From DATMXT01 sp963662765 (GTDB taxonomy: Bacteria > Bacillota > Clostridia > Oscillospirales > Feifaniaceae): a DNA stretch of 64,000 nt. The stretch covers positions 124,001-188,000 of the forward strand of contig CAXXUP010000004.1 of assembly GCA_963662765.2 (NCBI GenBank), in the 5' to 3' direction. The number at the start of each line of letters is the position of its first letter. Position 1 is the stretch's first letter. A model generated the notes under the pieces. It did not search any database and was not told the DNA's origin. It saw only the letters and a list, made by a program, of their open reading frames with translations. This document shows, one piece after another, positions 25,190 through 33,219 of the stretch. The position numbers were made by a program, and so were the translations under genes.

Positions 25190-26367
25190 CCCCTTGCCAG
25201 TTCAAAGCGCTCGGCGGCAGGTCGCGGAGTTATGACTGCCTGCGTAAGCTGTCCGGCAAGCAGCGGCAGCCTGCCGTCCCCGCCGAAGGCGATAAGGGGT
25301 AAAAAGTGTTCGGTGCCTGTCATATAGGCGGCGTGGCAGCCGACGGCAAAGGCCTCCTTATCGGCGTATCGGGGCATGTCGGCCGCAGCCTGCGGCGTGT
25401 TGGGGACAATGTCGACGAGGCCCCCAAGTCTTTCGGCTGCCGCCTGTTCGGCCGGTGGCGGAGCATCGGCAAAAATGCGGGTGACGGTCGCCCCCTCGGC
25501 AATGAGTCTTTCAGCCAGCGAAAAAGGCCGCCAGGTGGCGCCGTCGTCTATGACGATGCTCCGGCCGACGAGGGGCGAAAAGTCCGATTTTTCGAGAGTG
25601 AGGAGGGGTAGTTCGAGCGCCATGCAAACCGCCTCATACTGGGCGGCAAGCTCATCGTCCGCGTAGCAGACCGGCATATAGAGATAGGGCATGTCAAGGA
25701 TTTTTGCTGCCGGCAGGGCGGTGGGATGGGTGACGAGGTTGAGAACGCTCTCCCCCATGGCGACATGTTCCGAAAAAGTCTTGCAGCAGCCGAGATGCTG
25801 CACCGCAAAACCGTGACTTTGAAGGTGGCAAACAAGCGGATCCTCCAGGTCGGGCGGCGTGAAACACCCGAAAAAGTTGACGGATTTTGCCCCCGCTTCT
25901 TTCTTCCAGAGGGAGGAGAGAGCAAACTGCATGCGCACGACGGGGGGCATTTTGGTCTCGCGGTTGATGGGGTCCATGGCGCAGTCGAGAAAGGCGACGC
26001 CGGGGTAGCGCTCCCGCAGCGCCGAGAGATAAACCTCATGGTCGCTTGCGACAAAGCTGTCGACACAGCTGTCGACACAGCTTGTGAAGATCATGACGGC
26101 TGGGGGCAGCTGGGGCAGGCCGTCCAGCAGTTCGCGGGCGCCGCCGATGATTGTCTGCTCGGTCTCGCCCATCAGAAGCTGCTCGCGGGTCAGGCCGAGG
26201 TGGGCAAACCGGCCCAGAAGTCCACTTTCGGCGGCCGACATCATGATGACCCTGCCGCAGCCCGCCGGCGCCGCAAAAAGGGAAATCGAGTCCGGCAGCA
26301 GGGCGCAGATGTGGGCGAGGTTCCAAGAACCGCCCGCCGGGGAAAACAGTTTTAAGGTGTCAGGCAT
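25177..26367 (-). CDS. Nitrogenase component 1-like protein, NifD-type subunit
   Basis: A 396-residue component-1 superfamily protein. SLFAAPAGCGRVIMMSA (Cys37) and MIFTSCVDSCVDSFVASD (Cys97, Cys101) supply P-cluster-type cysteines, so the pair with the downstream subunit could bind one [4Fe-4S] or a related cluster. The FeMo-cofactor His442 region of true NifD is not recognisable. A Cys pair ends the protein (ARGCCL). It overlaps the NifH-like gene by eight bases. It is distinct from nitrogen-fixing nitrogenase: no nifE, nifN or nifB is nearby. Confidence 0.8.
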   Translation of the reverse strand: MPDTLKLFSPAGGSWNLAHICALLPDSISLFAAPAGCGRVIMMSAAESGLLGRFAHLGLTREQLLMGETEQTIIGGARELLDGLPQLPPAVMIFTSCVDSCVDSFVASDHEVYLSALRERYPGVAFLDCAMDPINRETKMPPVVRMQFALSSLWKKEAGAKSVNFFGCFTPPDLEDPLVCHLQSHGFAVQHLGCCKTFSEHVAMGESVLNLVTHPTALPAAKILDMPYLYMPVCYADDELAAQYEAVCMALELPLLTLEKSDFSPLVGRSIVIDDGATWRPFSLAERLIAEGATVTRIFADAPPPAEQAAAERLGGLVDIVPNTPQAAADMPRYADKEAFAVGCHAAYMTGTEHFLPLIAFGGDGRLPLLAGQLTQAVITPRPAAERFELARGCCL

Positions 26368-27112
26368 TCGCTGAGACCTCCATCAACTTTTTCGCCAGCA
26401 CGCAAAATTCGACCGCGGCGGAACTGTCCGGGGCCATGCGTATCACGGTCGTCCCGGCGGCGTCGGCCGCCGCGATGAGGGGATCGCGGGCCAGTATGGC
26501 GACGACGGGGGCGCCGGACTCGGCTGCGAGGGCCTCAATGGCCGCCTCCTCGTCCGCCACATCCCGCCGGTTGCCGATGAAGCCCGTAAGCTGCGCGTAG
26601 CCGCGGCCCTTGAAAGAGGCCAGGGCCAGCGATATGTTGGCGGCGGCGTAGAGCGACATTTTCTCCCCCGAGGTTACAATGAAGACATCCTTCGCGTAGC
26701 CGCAGCGCAGCGGCATGGCAAAGCCGCCGCATACGACGTCACCCAACACGTCGTAGAGCACAACATCCGGCCGGTATATCTCGAAGGCTTTGGCCCCCTC
26801 CAGCGCCTCAAAGGCGGACACAACGCCCCGGCCCGCGCAGCCGGTTCCGGGCGGCGGGCCGCCGCACTCGGCGCAGAGCACCCCGCCTTCCCCGAGTTTG
26901 AGCGCCCGCTCAAGCGAGAACTTCCCCTCTCTGATCAGGGAGAGAATAGTCGGGGTGGAAACCCCTTTTGTGTGCAGCAGGGTGGAGTCGGCCTTGGGGT
27001 CACACCCGATCTGCATGACCGTAAGACCCTGCGCGGCAAGCGCCCCCGCCACATTCGATGTGATGGTTGACTTGCCGATTCCGCCCTTGCCGTAGATGGC
27101 GATCCGTTTCAT
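26360..27112 (-). CDS. NifH/BchL-like ATP-dependent reductase (Fe protein)
   Basis: A 250-residue Fe protein homologue. P-loop YGKGGIGKST (residues 7-16), switch I IGCDPKADST, and both cluster ligands of the bridging [4Fe-4S]: Cys92 in GTGCAGRG and Cys128 in VLGDVVCGGFAMP. Arg95 matches the arginine that docks to component 1. It would pass electrons with ATP hydrolysis to the NifD/K-like pair (family knowledge). Start ATG 27112 follows AAAGGAGAC. First gene of a seven-gene operon behind a structured leader. Confidence 0.9.
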   Translation of the reverse strand: MKRIAIYGKGGIGKSTITSNVAGALAAQGLTVMQIGCDPKADSTLLHTKGVSTPTILSLIREGKFSLERALKLGEGGVLCAECGGPPPGTGCAGRGVVSAFEALEGAKAFEIYRPDVVLYDVLGDVVCGGFAMPLRCGYAKDVFIVTSGEKMSLYAAANISLALASFKGRGYAQLTGFIGNRRDVADEEAAIEALAAESGAPVVAILARDPLIAAADAAGTTVIRMAPDSSAAVEFCVLAKKLMEVSANA

Positions 27113-27290
27113 AGATGTCTCCTTTAAGCGAAAAAAGTCCTGCGCCCATAGGACGCAGGACAATAAAGCCGTATTGATGATACGACGCTATGCCTCGCCC
27201 CCCGGGACGTACCCTCGGGGAAAGTACAATCACAAATTGTAAGGCCGCCCGGTCGGAAAACCCTCCCGGTTGGCAAATTCATTATAGCGT
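27113..27290 (-). promoter_or_regulatory. Structured 5' leader with terminator ahead of the nitrogenase-like operon
   Basis: Read on the minus strand: ACGCTAT (27284-27290) can pair with ATAGCGT (27185-27191), closing a ~106-nt domain. The domain holds hairpins TACAAT-TTGTG-ATTGTA and CCCCG..CGGGG and an imperfect CCGG..CCGG stem. A further CGTAT-catca-ATACG stem lies just outside. An intrinsic terminator follows at 27131-27161 (GTCCTGCG..CGCAGGAC then TTTTTT), and then the AAAGGAG site. The layout is that of a riboswitch or protein-controlled attenuator. I do not recognise the class; cobalamin, T-box and SAM consensus elements were not found. Confidence 0.55.
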
Positions 27291-27309
27291 GGGTTTCAAA
27301 AATATGCAA
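27281..27309 (-). promoter_or_regulatory. Predicted promoter of the nitrogenase-like operon
   Basis: On the minus strand, TTGCAT (27304-27309), a 17-base spacer, and a perfect TATAAT (27281-27286). The -10 overlaps one arm of the possible closing stem of the leader, so either this promoter or that pairing must be wrong in detail. Confidence 0.6.
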
Positions 27310-27333
27310 TAGGCTGGTTAAAAAAATATCACA

Positions 27334-27774
27334 CTACAGTTTTCGGCCGCACTTGGGGCAGTAGACGATGTCATTCGGGTATTGAGCCAGGGGCTCCCGG
27401 CACCAGGGGCAGTAGCGGGCGCCGTCCGGATTCTCTTTTGCCGGATCCCATGGGTCGCCCCCCTTAGCCCATTTCTGTGCGGGGTCGCCCTCCTCTTTTT
27501 GATCCGTGATGTCGAACATGGAGTAGCGGCTTTTACCGGTGGCGTTGCGGTAGTGGAAGACAGCTTGCGCGATGCCCATTCCGACAAACAGTACGCCAAA
27601 GAGCGGAAAAATGATGGCGATAATACTGCCCGTACTGCCCATACCGTTGACGCCGCCGATGCCCCTCGTCATGGAAAAGGCCATGATGGTCCAAAAGACG
27701 CCGAAGATGGCTGCAAAAATGGATCCGACAAAGCCTATTCCAGAGGCGCCCCGCCCCGGCTTAATGCTTTTCAA
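27334..27774 (-). CDS. Membrane protein with C-terminal zinc ribbon
   Basis: About 146 residues starting at TTG 27774, eight bases after GGAGG. Two hydrophobic segments (roughly FVGSIFAAIFGVFWTIMAF and IIAIIFPLFGVLFVGMGIA) span the first half. The tail ends RYCPWCREPLAQ and VYCPKCGRKL, a two-CxxC zinc ribbon. I recognise no specific family. It starts 17 bases after the VOC gene on the same strand, so the two and the MerR regulator may form one unit. Confidence 0.65.
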   Translation of the reverse strand: MKSIKPGRGASGIGFVGSIFAAIFGVFWTIMAFSMTRGIGGVNGMGSTGSIIAIIFPLFGVLFVGMGIAQAVFHYRNATGKSRYSMFDITDQKEEGDPAQKWAKGGDPWDPAKENPDGARYCPWCREPLAQYPNDIVYCPKCGRKL

Positions 27775-27790
27775 TATGTTTTCCTCCGTT

Positions 27791-28156
27791 TCACCGTTTT
27801 TCCGGTAGAACCTCCAACCAGTAGCCGTCGGGGTCCTCAATAAAATAGATGCCCATTTTGGCGTTCTCATAACAGACGCAGCCCATCGCCTTATGTTTCT
27901 CATAGGCCGCCTTGTAGTCGGGGGTCGTAAAGGCGAGGTGGATCTCGTTGTCGCCAAGGTCATAGGACTCCGTGCGCTCCGCAAGCCAAGTCAGCTCCAG
28001 CTTGTGGGCGGAAGCGCCATCGCCGAGGTAGACGATTTTGAAGCTGTCGCCGTCTATGGAGCGCACCGGGGTAAGGCCCAGTGCCTCCTTATAAAAGGCG
28101 AGGCTTTTGTCGAGGTCGAAGACGTTGAAGTTGGTGTGGACAATTGTAAATTTCAT
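27791..28156 (-). CDS. VOC family protein (glyoxalase I-like)
   Basis: A 121-residue vicinal-oxygen-chelate protein. Two beta-alpha-beta-beta-beta units are suggested by MKFTIVHTNFNVFDLDKSLA with FYKEALGLTPVR, and by EIHLAFTTPDYKAAYEKHKA with FIEDPDGYWLEVL. Candidate metal ligands are His8, Glu54, His73 and Glu117, as in lactoylglutathione lyase-like enzymes. It lies 18 bases after a MerR regulator gene on the same strand, so may be controlled by it. The substrate is uncertain. Confidence 0.85.
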   Translation of the reverse strand: MKFTIVHTNFNVFDLDKSLAFYKEALGLTPVRSIDGDSFKIVYLGDGASAHKLELTWLAERTESYDLGDNEIHLAFTTPDYKAAYEKHKAMGCVCYENAKMGIYFIEDPDGYWLEVLPEKR

Positions 28157-28174
28157 GGGGCATTCCTCCTGTCG

Positions 28175-28975
28175 CTAAATCGGTATCTGGATTTCGTAGA
28201 CACTGTCTCGAAAGTTGGTAAAATTATCCTCATACTCGTTTGCGAGGACAAAGGGCGGGGGAGTCTTCCCCTCAAACCGCTCGCGGATAAAAAACGCGGG
28301 CGGCGGGTCCGACAAAAGTTTTGTCCGCAGACAAAAGTAGCGCCCGGGGACAAGTTCCATCATGCCGCGGCAGGGGGAGGCGGGCGGCTCCATCATATAG
28401 ATGAAGAAATGGGTGGGAACAAAGCGGCCCTCCGTAAGCGCCGCATAGTCGAGCAGGTAGCCGACCTGCCGCAAAAAGGGGACGCCGGCAAGCTCCCTGC
28501 TGTGACGGCGGCGTAAAAGTCTTGCCCCCGCCGTGCCGTAGTAGGGTTCGCCCTTCTCAATCGGCTCGGTCAATATATACCGACGGGGTTCCACTGTCTC
28601 AAACGGTACATCATTTGAGCCTGTCTTGTCAAGATGCCCGTAGTAACCGATGTACCAGTCAAGCTGCTCTTTGACAGCCGCAAGCTTAGCCATCTCGAGC
28701 GCCACCTCCCCAGATCGGCGGCGCAACACCGTCTTCAGGGAGCCGACGTCGCCCCCCGTGATGGCAAGCGAAATCTCCTTGAGACTGAGCCCCAGCCCCT
28801 GCAGATACCGCACCCGCTCAATATAGCCGATCTGGTCGTAGGTGTATTTGCGGTAGCCGGTCTCGGGGTCGACGTAGGCCGGCACAACGACGCCCTCCCT
28901 GTCGTAAAACCGGAGCGTCTGAGTCGTCAGGTCGAGCAGTTCACTGACTTCGCCGATGGAATACAGCTCTTTCAA
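28175..28975 (-). CDS. MerR family transcriptional regulator
   Basis: A 266-residue regulator. The N-terminal winged helix is clear: YSIGEVSELLDLTTQTLRFY with the wing GYRKYTYDQIGYIERVRYLQ. A dimerisation helix follows, then a C-terminal half (from about 125) that looks like a GyrI-type effector-binding domain, suggesting a BmrR-like sensor of small molecules. It heads a minus-strand set with the VOC and zinc-ribbon genes. The region upstream holds an inverted-repeat element. Confidence 0.88.
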   Translation of the reverse strand: MKELYSIGEVSELLDLTTQTLRFYDREGVVVPAYVDPETGYRKYTYDQIGYIERVRYLQGLGLSLKEISLAITGGDVGSLKTVLRRRSGEVALEMAKLAAVKEQLDWYIGYYGHLDKTGSNDVPFETVEPRRYILTEPIEKGEPYYGTAGARLLRRRHSRELAGVPFLRQVGYLLDYAALTEGRFVPTHFFIYMMEPPASPCRGMMELVPGRYFCLRTKLLSDPPPAFFIRERFEGKTPPPFVLANEYEDNFTNFRDSVYEIQIPI

Positions 28976-29046
28976 AGTTATACCTCACTATAATGTTTTA
29001 GGCTTGTCTAATAAACATAAAGTGGTTTAAACTATAGTTGAACTAT

Positions 29047-29218
29047 GGCAACACCGCACAATTTACGGCTTACGCCTAAAACGCCCACCTGCTTGCAAAT
29101 TTTCCGTCATATCTCACAAAAATGCTCGTGAATACATCCAGTATTCACTGCGCTTTTTGTTTCATTTAACAAAAAATTTGCCGGCGCAGCTGAGCATTTT
29201 AAATTGTGTGGTGTTACC
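29047..29218. repeat. MITE-like element with ~18-bp terminal inverted repeats
   Basis: Left end AACACCGCACAATTTA (from 29050) and right end TAAATTGTGTGGTGTT (to 29215) are inverted repeats with one mismatch over 16 bases. The ~170-bp interior has no ORF and holds a GAATAC/GTATTC hairpin. It lies between the divergent merR and gamma-lyase genes, about 25 bases before the latter's start. I recall similar ends in other gut Clostridia, but this could not be searched. Confidence 0.65.
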
Positions 29219-29243
29219 CTAAATATTTACCGAGGTGAACAAT

Positions 29244-30428
29244 ATGAATCCTTCCATGGAATCCGAATATCTCTATACCGGTGAACGCGTCGAGGGGATG
29301 GACCTAAAGCCCGAGTCGATGCCCTGCTTTATGACCACCGCTTTCGTCATGGACGATCTGACCGAGGTGGGCAAGGTCTACGCCAAAAAGGGGTATACCT
29401 ATGGCCGCACGAATAACCCCAACCGCACGGCCTTAGCCGAGACCATTACGATGCTTGAAGGCGGCGCCGCCACCGACATCTTCGCCTCCGGCATGGGTGC
29501 CATCACCAGCACGCTCTTGGCCCTTGTTGAAAAGGGCGACCACATTCTCTGCAACAGTGCCATTTACGGCGAGACCTACAACGTCTTAGGGGAGATCATG
29601 CCCAAGTGCTCGGTTGAGACAACTTACGCACCCTTACATGACCTTGCGGCGGCCAAGGCAGCCATCCGCCCGAGTACCAAGATCATTTATACCGAGGTTG
29701 TCAGCAACCCCACGATCCGCATTGCCGACATCGACGGACTTGCGGCGCTCGCCCATGAGGCGGGGGCCATGCTCATCGTCGACAACACGTTCACTTCACC
29801 CTTTGCCATTCAGCCGCTTAACCACGGCGCCGACATGGTCATCAACAGCCTGACGAAGTTCTTAAACGGCCACAGCGATGCGATGGGTGGCTCCTTGACC
29901 ATCAAAGACGCCTCCCTCATGCCGAAACTTCACCACATGGCCATGCTCTGCGGCACCCCGGGCGATCCCTTCAGTGCCTGGCTCATCGAGCGGGGACTTC
30001 GCACGGCGGCCCTGCGCATTCCGCGCCAAATTGAAACGGCCGCGCGTCTTGCACACGCCTTAGAGAAGAATCCCCACGTCGAGCTTGTCAACCACACAAG
30101 CCTCGACAGTCACCCCCAGCGGGAGCTTGCGAGAAAGCTACTCGGTGAGGACGGCGGCAGCGCCATGCTGAGCTTCATCGTGCCGGAGGATATCAAAAAG
30201 ATTGACATTTTCATGGGTAAGCTGCGGTATGCCAGGTATGCCCCGACTCTGGGCGGCTTTAGAACCACCATGAGCCATCCCGTCACCTCCTCGCACCCCA
30301 ATGTGCCGGATGACGTGCGCCGTGCCATGGGCATCACGCCGGGTCTCATCCGAATCTCGGTCGGCATCGAGAAGGCCGAGGACCTCATCGCCGACTTCGA
30401 GCAGGCGCTGACCGCCTTTGACGAATAG
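29244..30428 (+). CDS. Cys/Met metabolism PLP-dependent enzyme (cystathionine/methionine gamma-lyase family)
   Basis: A 394-residue fold-type-I PLP enzyme of transsulfuration. It has YGRTNNPNRTALAETIT, the PLP-stacking Tyr region ICNSAIYGETYNVLG-like block, DNTFTSPFAIQPLNHGADMV and the Schiff-base lysine in NSLTKFLNGHSDAMGG. The family includes cystathionine gamma-synthase, gamma-lyase and methionine gamma-lyase; which reaction applies cannot be settled here. ATG 29244 follows GAGGTG. It stands alone before a strong terminator (30445-30480). Confidence 0.87.
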   Translation: MNPSMESEYLYTGERVEGMDLKPESMPCFMTTAFVMDDLTEVGKVYAKKGYTYGRTNNPNRTALAETITMLEGGAATDIFASGMGAITSTLLALVEKGDHILCNSAIYGETYNVLGEIMPKCSVETTYAPLHDLAAAKAAIRPSTKIIYTEVVSNPTIRIADIDGLAALAHEAGAMLIVDNTFTSPFAIQPLNHGADMVINSLTKFLNGHSDAMGGSLTIKDASLMPKLHHMAMLCGTPGDPFSAWLIERGLRTAALRIPRQIETAARLAHALEKNPHVELVNHTSLDSHPQRELARKLLGEDGGSAMLSFIVPEDIKKIDIFMGKLRYARYAPTLGGFRTTMSHPVTSSHPNVPDDVRRAMGITPGLIRISVGIEKAEDLIADFEQALTAFDE

Positions 30429-30444
30429 ACTGCAGTTTTTTATA

Positions 30445-30480
30445 CGGGGGGAGGCCTATTATGGGGCCTCCCCTTATTAT
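30445..30480 (+). terminator. Terminator after the gamma-lyase gene
   Basis: GGGGAGGCC, TATTATGG loop region, GGCCTCCCC, then TTATTATT. Confidence 0.88.
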
Positions 30481-30499
30481 TCCAAATAGATTTGAGGCC

Positions 30500-31753
30500 T
30501 TATAGTTTGCCACCCTTGATCTTTTTCCAATACTCGGCCGCCGCCTGCTCGGTCTTGTTTTCGCCGGGCTTATAGTAGATGCGGTCTTTCAGCTCGTCCG
30601 GCAGGTACTGCTGCCGGGTCCAGGCGTTTTCAAAGGAGTGGGGATAGGCGTAGGTCAGCCCGCGGCCGAGGTCCTTCGCGCCGTCGTAATGGGTGTCCCG
30701 CAGGTGGGCTGGAATTTCTCCGCCTCCGTTTTTACGCAGATCATCCATAGCGGCGTCGATGCCGCAGATGGCGGTATTCGACTTTGGCGCTGTGGCGACT
30801 AAAATGACAGCCTCGGCAAGCACAATGCGGGCTTCGGGCAGGCCGAGCTCCCGGGCCGCGTCACAGGCCGCCTTGACGATGGGCAGTGCCATGGGATAGG
30901 CAAGTCCCACGTCCTCGGCCGCAGTGACTAATAGCCTTCGGCAGGCCGAAGGCAGGTCGCCCCCCTCTAAAAGTCTGGCGAGGTAGTGCAGCGCGGCGTC
31001 CGGGTCACTGCCCCGCAATGACTTCTGGAAGGCCGACATGACGTCAAAGTGGCTGTCGCCGTCCCGGTCGTACCGGACGGCCGACTTTTGCACGACGGCG
31101 GCGGCAAGGGCCATGGTGACGGGGCCCTTGGCCGTCAGGGTGATGAGTTCTACCGCATTGACGGCCTTGCGCACATCCCCGCCACAGGAGGCCGCAATAA
31201 ACTGATCGACCCCGTCCTCCCTTGGCGTCAAAAGCCCGGACTCGGCTGCGACAAAGTCAAATGCCCGCCGTACGACCGGCAGCACGTCGGCCGGGGTCAG
31301 CGGCCTGAACTCAAAGACGGTCGACCGGCTGAGAATGGCCGGATAGACGTAGAAATAGGGGTTTTCGGTCGTCGAGGAGATGAGGGTCACTTTGCCGTTC
31401 TCGGTTGACTCCAAAAGCGTTTGCTGCTGCTTTTTATTGAAGTACTGGATCTCGTCGATATAGAGCAGCACGCCGTCGGGCGCCATCATGGTGCCGACCT
31501 GGTCGACGGCCTCCCGGATGTCGGCAGTGCCGGCCACAGTGGCGTTGAGCCGCACCAAGGTGCGGCCGGCAGCCCTAGCCAGAATGTCGGCCACCGTCGT
31601 CTTGCCGATGCCGGGCGGCCCGTAAAAAACCATGTTAGGAATGGCACCGGACTCCAGCACGGCGCGCAACACGCCGCCCTCGCCAATCAAATGGCGCTGG
31701 CCGGCGACCTCATCCAAGGTTTTGGGACGCATTCTGTCTGCGAGCGGTTGCAT
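30500..31753 (-). CDS. rarA: Replication-associated recombination protein A (AAA ATPase)
   Basis: A 417-residue clamp-loader-like ATPase acting at stalled replication forks. It begins MQPLADRMRPKTLDEVAGQR. Walker A FYGPPGIGKTTVADIL, Walker B LLYIDEIQYFNKKQQQTLL, and the C-terminal MgsA tetramerisation domain (YDGAKDLGRGLTYAYPHSFE, then QQYLPDELKDRIYYKP) are intact. Full length for RarA/MgsA. It lies about 80 bases after glyA on the same strand, with a hairpin between. Confidence 0.96.
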   Translation of the reverse strand: MQPLADRMRPKTLDEVAGQRHLIGEGGVLRAVLESGAIPNMVFYGPPGIGKTTVADILARAAGRTLVRLNATVAGTADIREAVDQVGTMMAPDGVLLYIDEIQYFNKKQQQTLLESTENGKVTLISSTTENPYFYVYPAILSRSTVFEFRPLTPADVLPVVRRAFDFVAAESGLLTPREDGVDQFIAASCGGDVRKAVNAVELITLTAKGPVTMALAAAVVQKSAVRYDRDGDSHFDVMSAFQKSLRGSDPDAALHYLARLLEGGDLPSACRRLLVTAAEDVGLAYPMALPIVKAACDAARELGLPEARIVLAEAVILVATAPKSNTAICGIDAAMDDLRKNGGGEIPAHLRDTHYDGAKDLGRGLTYAYPHSFENAWTRQQYLPDELKDRIYYKPGENKTEQAAAEYWKKIKGGKL

Positions 31754-31782
31754 AGCATCCTCCGATTTGTATTCATAGAGGC

Positions 31783-31810
31783 CAAGCCGCGGCTGACCGC
31801 GGCTTGGCTT
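31783..31810 (-). terminator. Hairpin after glyA
   Basis: CCAAGCCGCGG / CCGCGGCTTGG with a four-base loop, 27 bases after the glyA stop. There is only a weak T-run on the minus strand, so termination may be partial. Confidence 0.55.
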
Positions 31811-31836
31811 TGAAGCTTATCGAAATAGTGGGATTA

Positions 31837-33075
31837 TTATTGGTAGAGCGGATACTTTTTGCACAGGGTATCGACACCGGCCAGAACCGCCGCCCGGTTG
31901 CCCTCAAAGTCGCGGGCGACAAGACCCATGAGCCTTGCAACTTCGACCATGTCAGCTTCCTTGAAGCCGCGGGTGGTGACGGCCGGGGTGCCGACCCGCA
32001 CGCCGGATGTGACGTTCGGACCCTTGGGGTCACGCGGGATGGCGTTCTTGTTAAGGGTGATGCGAACCTCATCGAGCTGGTTGGCATAGAGCTTCCCGGT
32101 CAGGTCGAAAGGCCGCAGGTCGACAAGGCAGATGTGGTTGTCGGTGCCGCCCGACACGAGCGAGAAGCCCTCGGCGAGCAGTGCCGTCGCGAAGGCCTTG
32201 GAGTTTGCGACAATCTGCTTTTGATATTCCTTGAATTCCGGCTTTAAGGCCTCGCCAAAGCAGACAGCCTTGCCGGCGATGATATGCATCAAAGGGCCGC
32301 CCTGGGTGCCGGGGAAGATGGCCTTGTCGATCTTGGCCGCGTACTCGGCCTTGCACAAAATCATGCCGCCGCGGGCGCCCCGAAGTGTTTTATGCGTGGT
32401 GGTGGTGACAACGTCGGCCAGTGGCACCGGGTTCGGATGCAGGCCTGCCGCGACAAGGCCCGCGATGTGGGCCATATCGACCATGAAATAGGCGCCGACT
32501 TCCTTCGCAATTTCGGCAAACTTGTCGAAGTAGATGGTGCGGGGATAGGCCGAGGCGCCGGCTACGATGAGCTTCGGCTTGTTCTCCCTTGCAAGGCGGG
32601 CAACTTCATCATAGTTGATGAGATGGGTGTCGGGGTCAACGCCGTAGGGGACAAAGCGGTAAGTCATTCCGGAGGCGTTAACGGGACTTCCGTGGGTGAG
32701 GTGACCGCCTTCGGCGAGGCTCATTCCGAGCACTGTGTCGCCAGGGCTTATGAGGGCCTGGTAAACCGCCATGTTGGCTTGGGCGCCGCTGTGGGGCTGC
32801 ACATTGACATGCTCGGCACCGAAGAGCTGTTTGGCGCGCTCAATGGCAAGGGTCTCGACCTCGTCAACATACGCGCAGCCGTTATAATAGCGTTTGCCGC
32901 TGTAACCCTCGGCGTATTTGTTGGTGAGTATGGTACCGACGGCTGCCAGAACCGCTTCGGATACGATGTTTTCGGAGGCGATCAGTTCGATGTTGGCGCG
33001 CTGTCTGTCGAGCTCCCGCTCAATGGCTGACCCCACCTCGGGATCCGCTGCCTTTACTACGTCGATATTGTACAT
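31837..33075 (-). CDS. glyA: Serine hydroxymethyltransferase
   Basis: A 412-residue PLP enzyme interconverting serine and glycine with tetrahydrofolate. It has ELIASENIVSEAVLAAVGTI, the N-terminal glycine-rich YAEGYSGKRYYNG, the PLP lysine motif VTTTTHKTLRGARGGMILCK and GTNDNH-like substrate region GGTDNHICLVDLR. Full length. The minus-strand start at 33075 has GAGAGGTAG upstream. It is divergent from nth. Confidence 0.97.
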   Translation of the reverse strand: MYNIDVVKAADPEVGSAIERELDRQRANIELIASENIVSEAVLAAVGTILTNKYAEGYSGKRYYNGCAYVDEVETLAIERAKQLFGAEHVNVQPHSGAQANMAVYQALISPGDTVLGMSLAEGGHLTHGSPVNASGMTYRFVPYGVDPDTHLINYDEVARLARENKPKLIVAGASAYPRTIYFDKFAEIAKEVGAYFMVDMAHIAGLVAAGLHPNPVPLADVVTTTTHKTLRGARGGMILCKAEYAAKIDKAIFPGTQGGPLMHIIAGKAVCFGEALKPEFKEYQKQIVANSKAFATALLAEGFSLVSGGTDNHICLVDLRPFDLTGKLYANQLDEVRITLNKNAIPRDPKGPNVTSGVRVGTPAVTTRGFKEADMVEVARLMGLVARDFEGNRAAVLAGVDTLCKKYPLYQ

Positions 33076-33219
33076 ATCTACCTCTCCTTCTCACAATCAC
33101 ATGGAATGCTTACAAGGATATTATACCTGAGAAAGTAGAGCCTTTTCAATATGTAATGTCACCAACATTGTAGACAGGCATGGGGCGTTATAGTACAATT
33201 GGTGCAGAGGTGATCTTGG

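Noticed and set aside
25726..26355. Long plus-strand frame opposite the NifD-like gene
   Set aside because: Shadow of a GC-rich coding strand: no ribosome site and no recognisable domain, while the minus-strand protein is clearly conserved.
24278..27112. True nitrogen-fixing nitrogenase
   Set aside because: Both component-1 chains are far too short, cofactor-site residues are not recognisable, and no nifE, nifN or nifB is present.
27113..27290. Cobalamin, T-box or SAM riboswitch before the nitrogenase-like operon
   Set aside because: The conserved boxes of these classes were not found; the leader is reported as unclassified.
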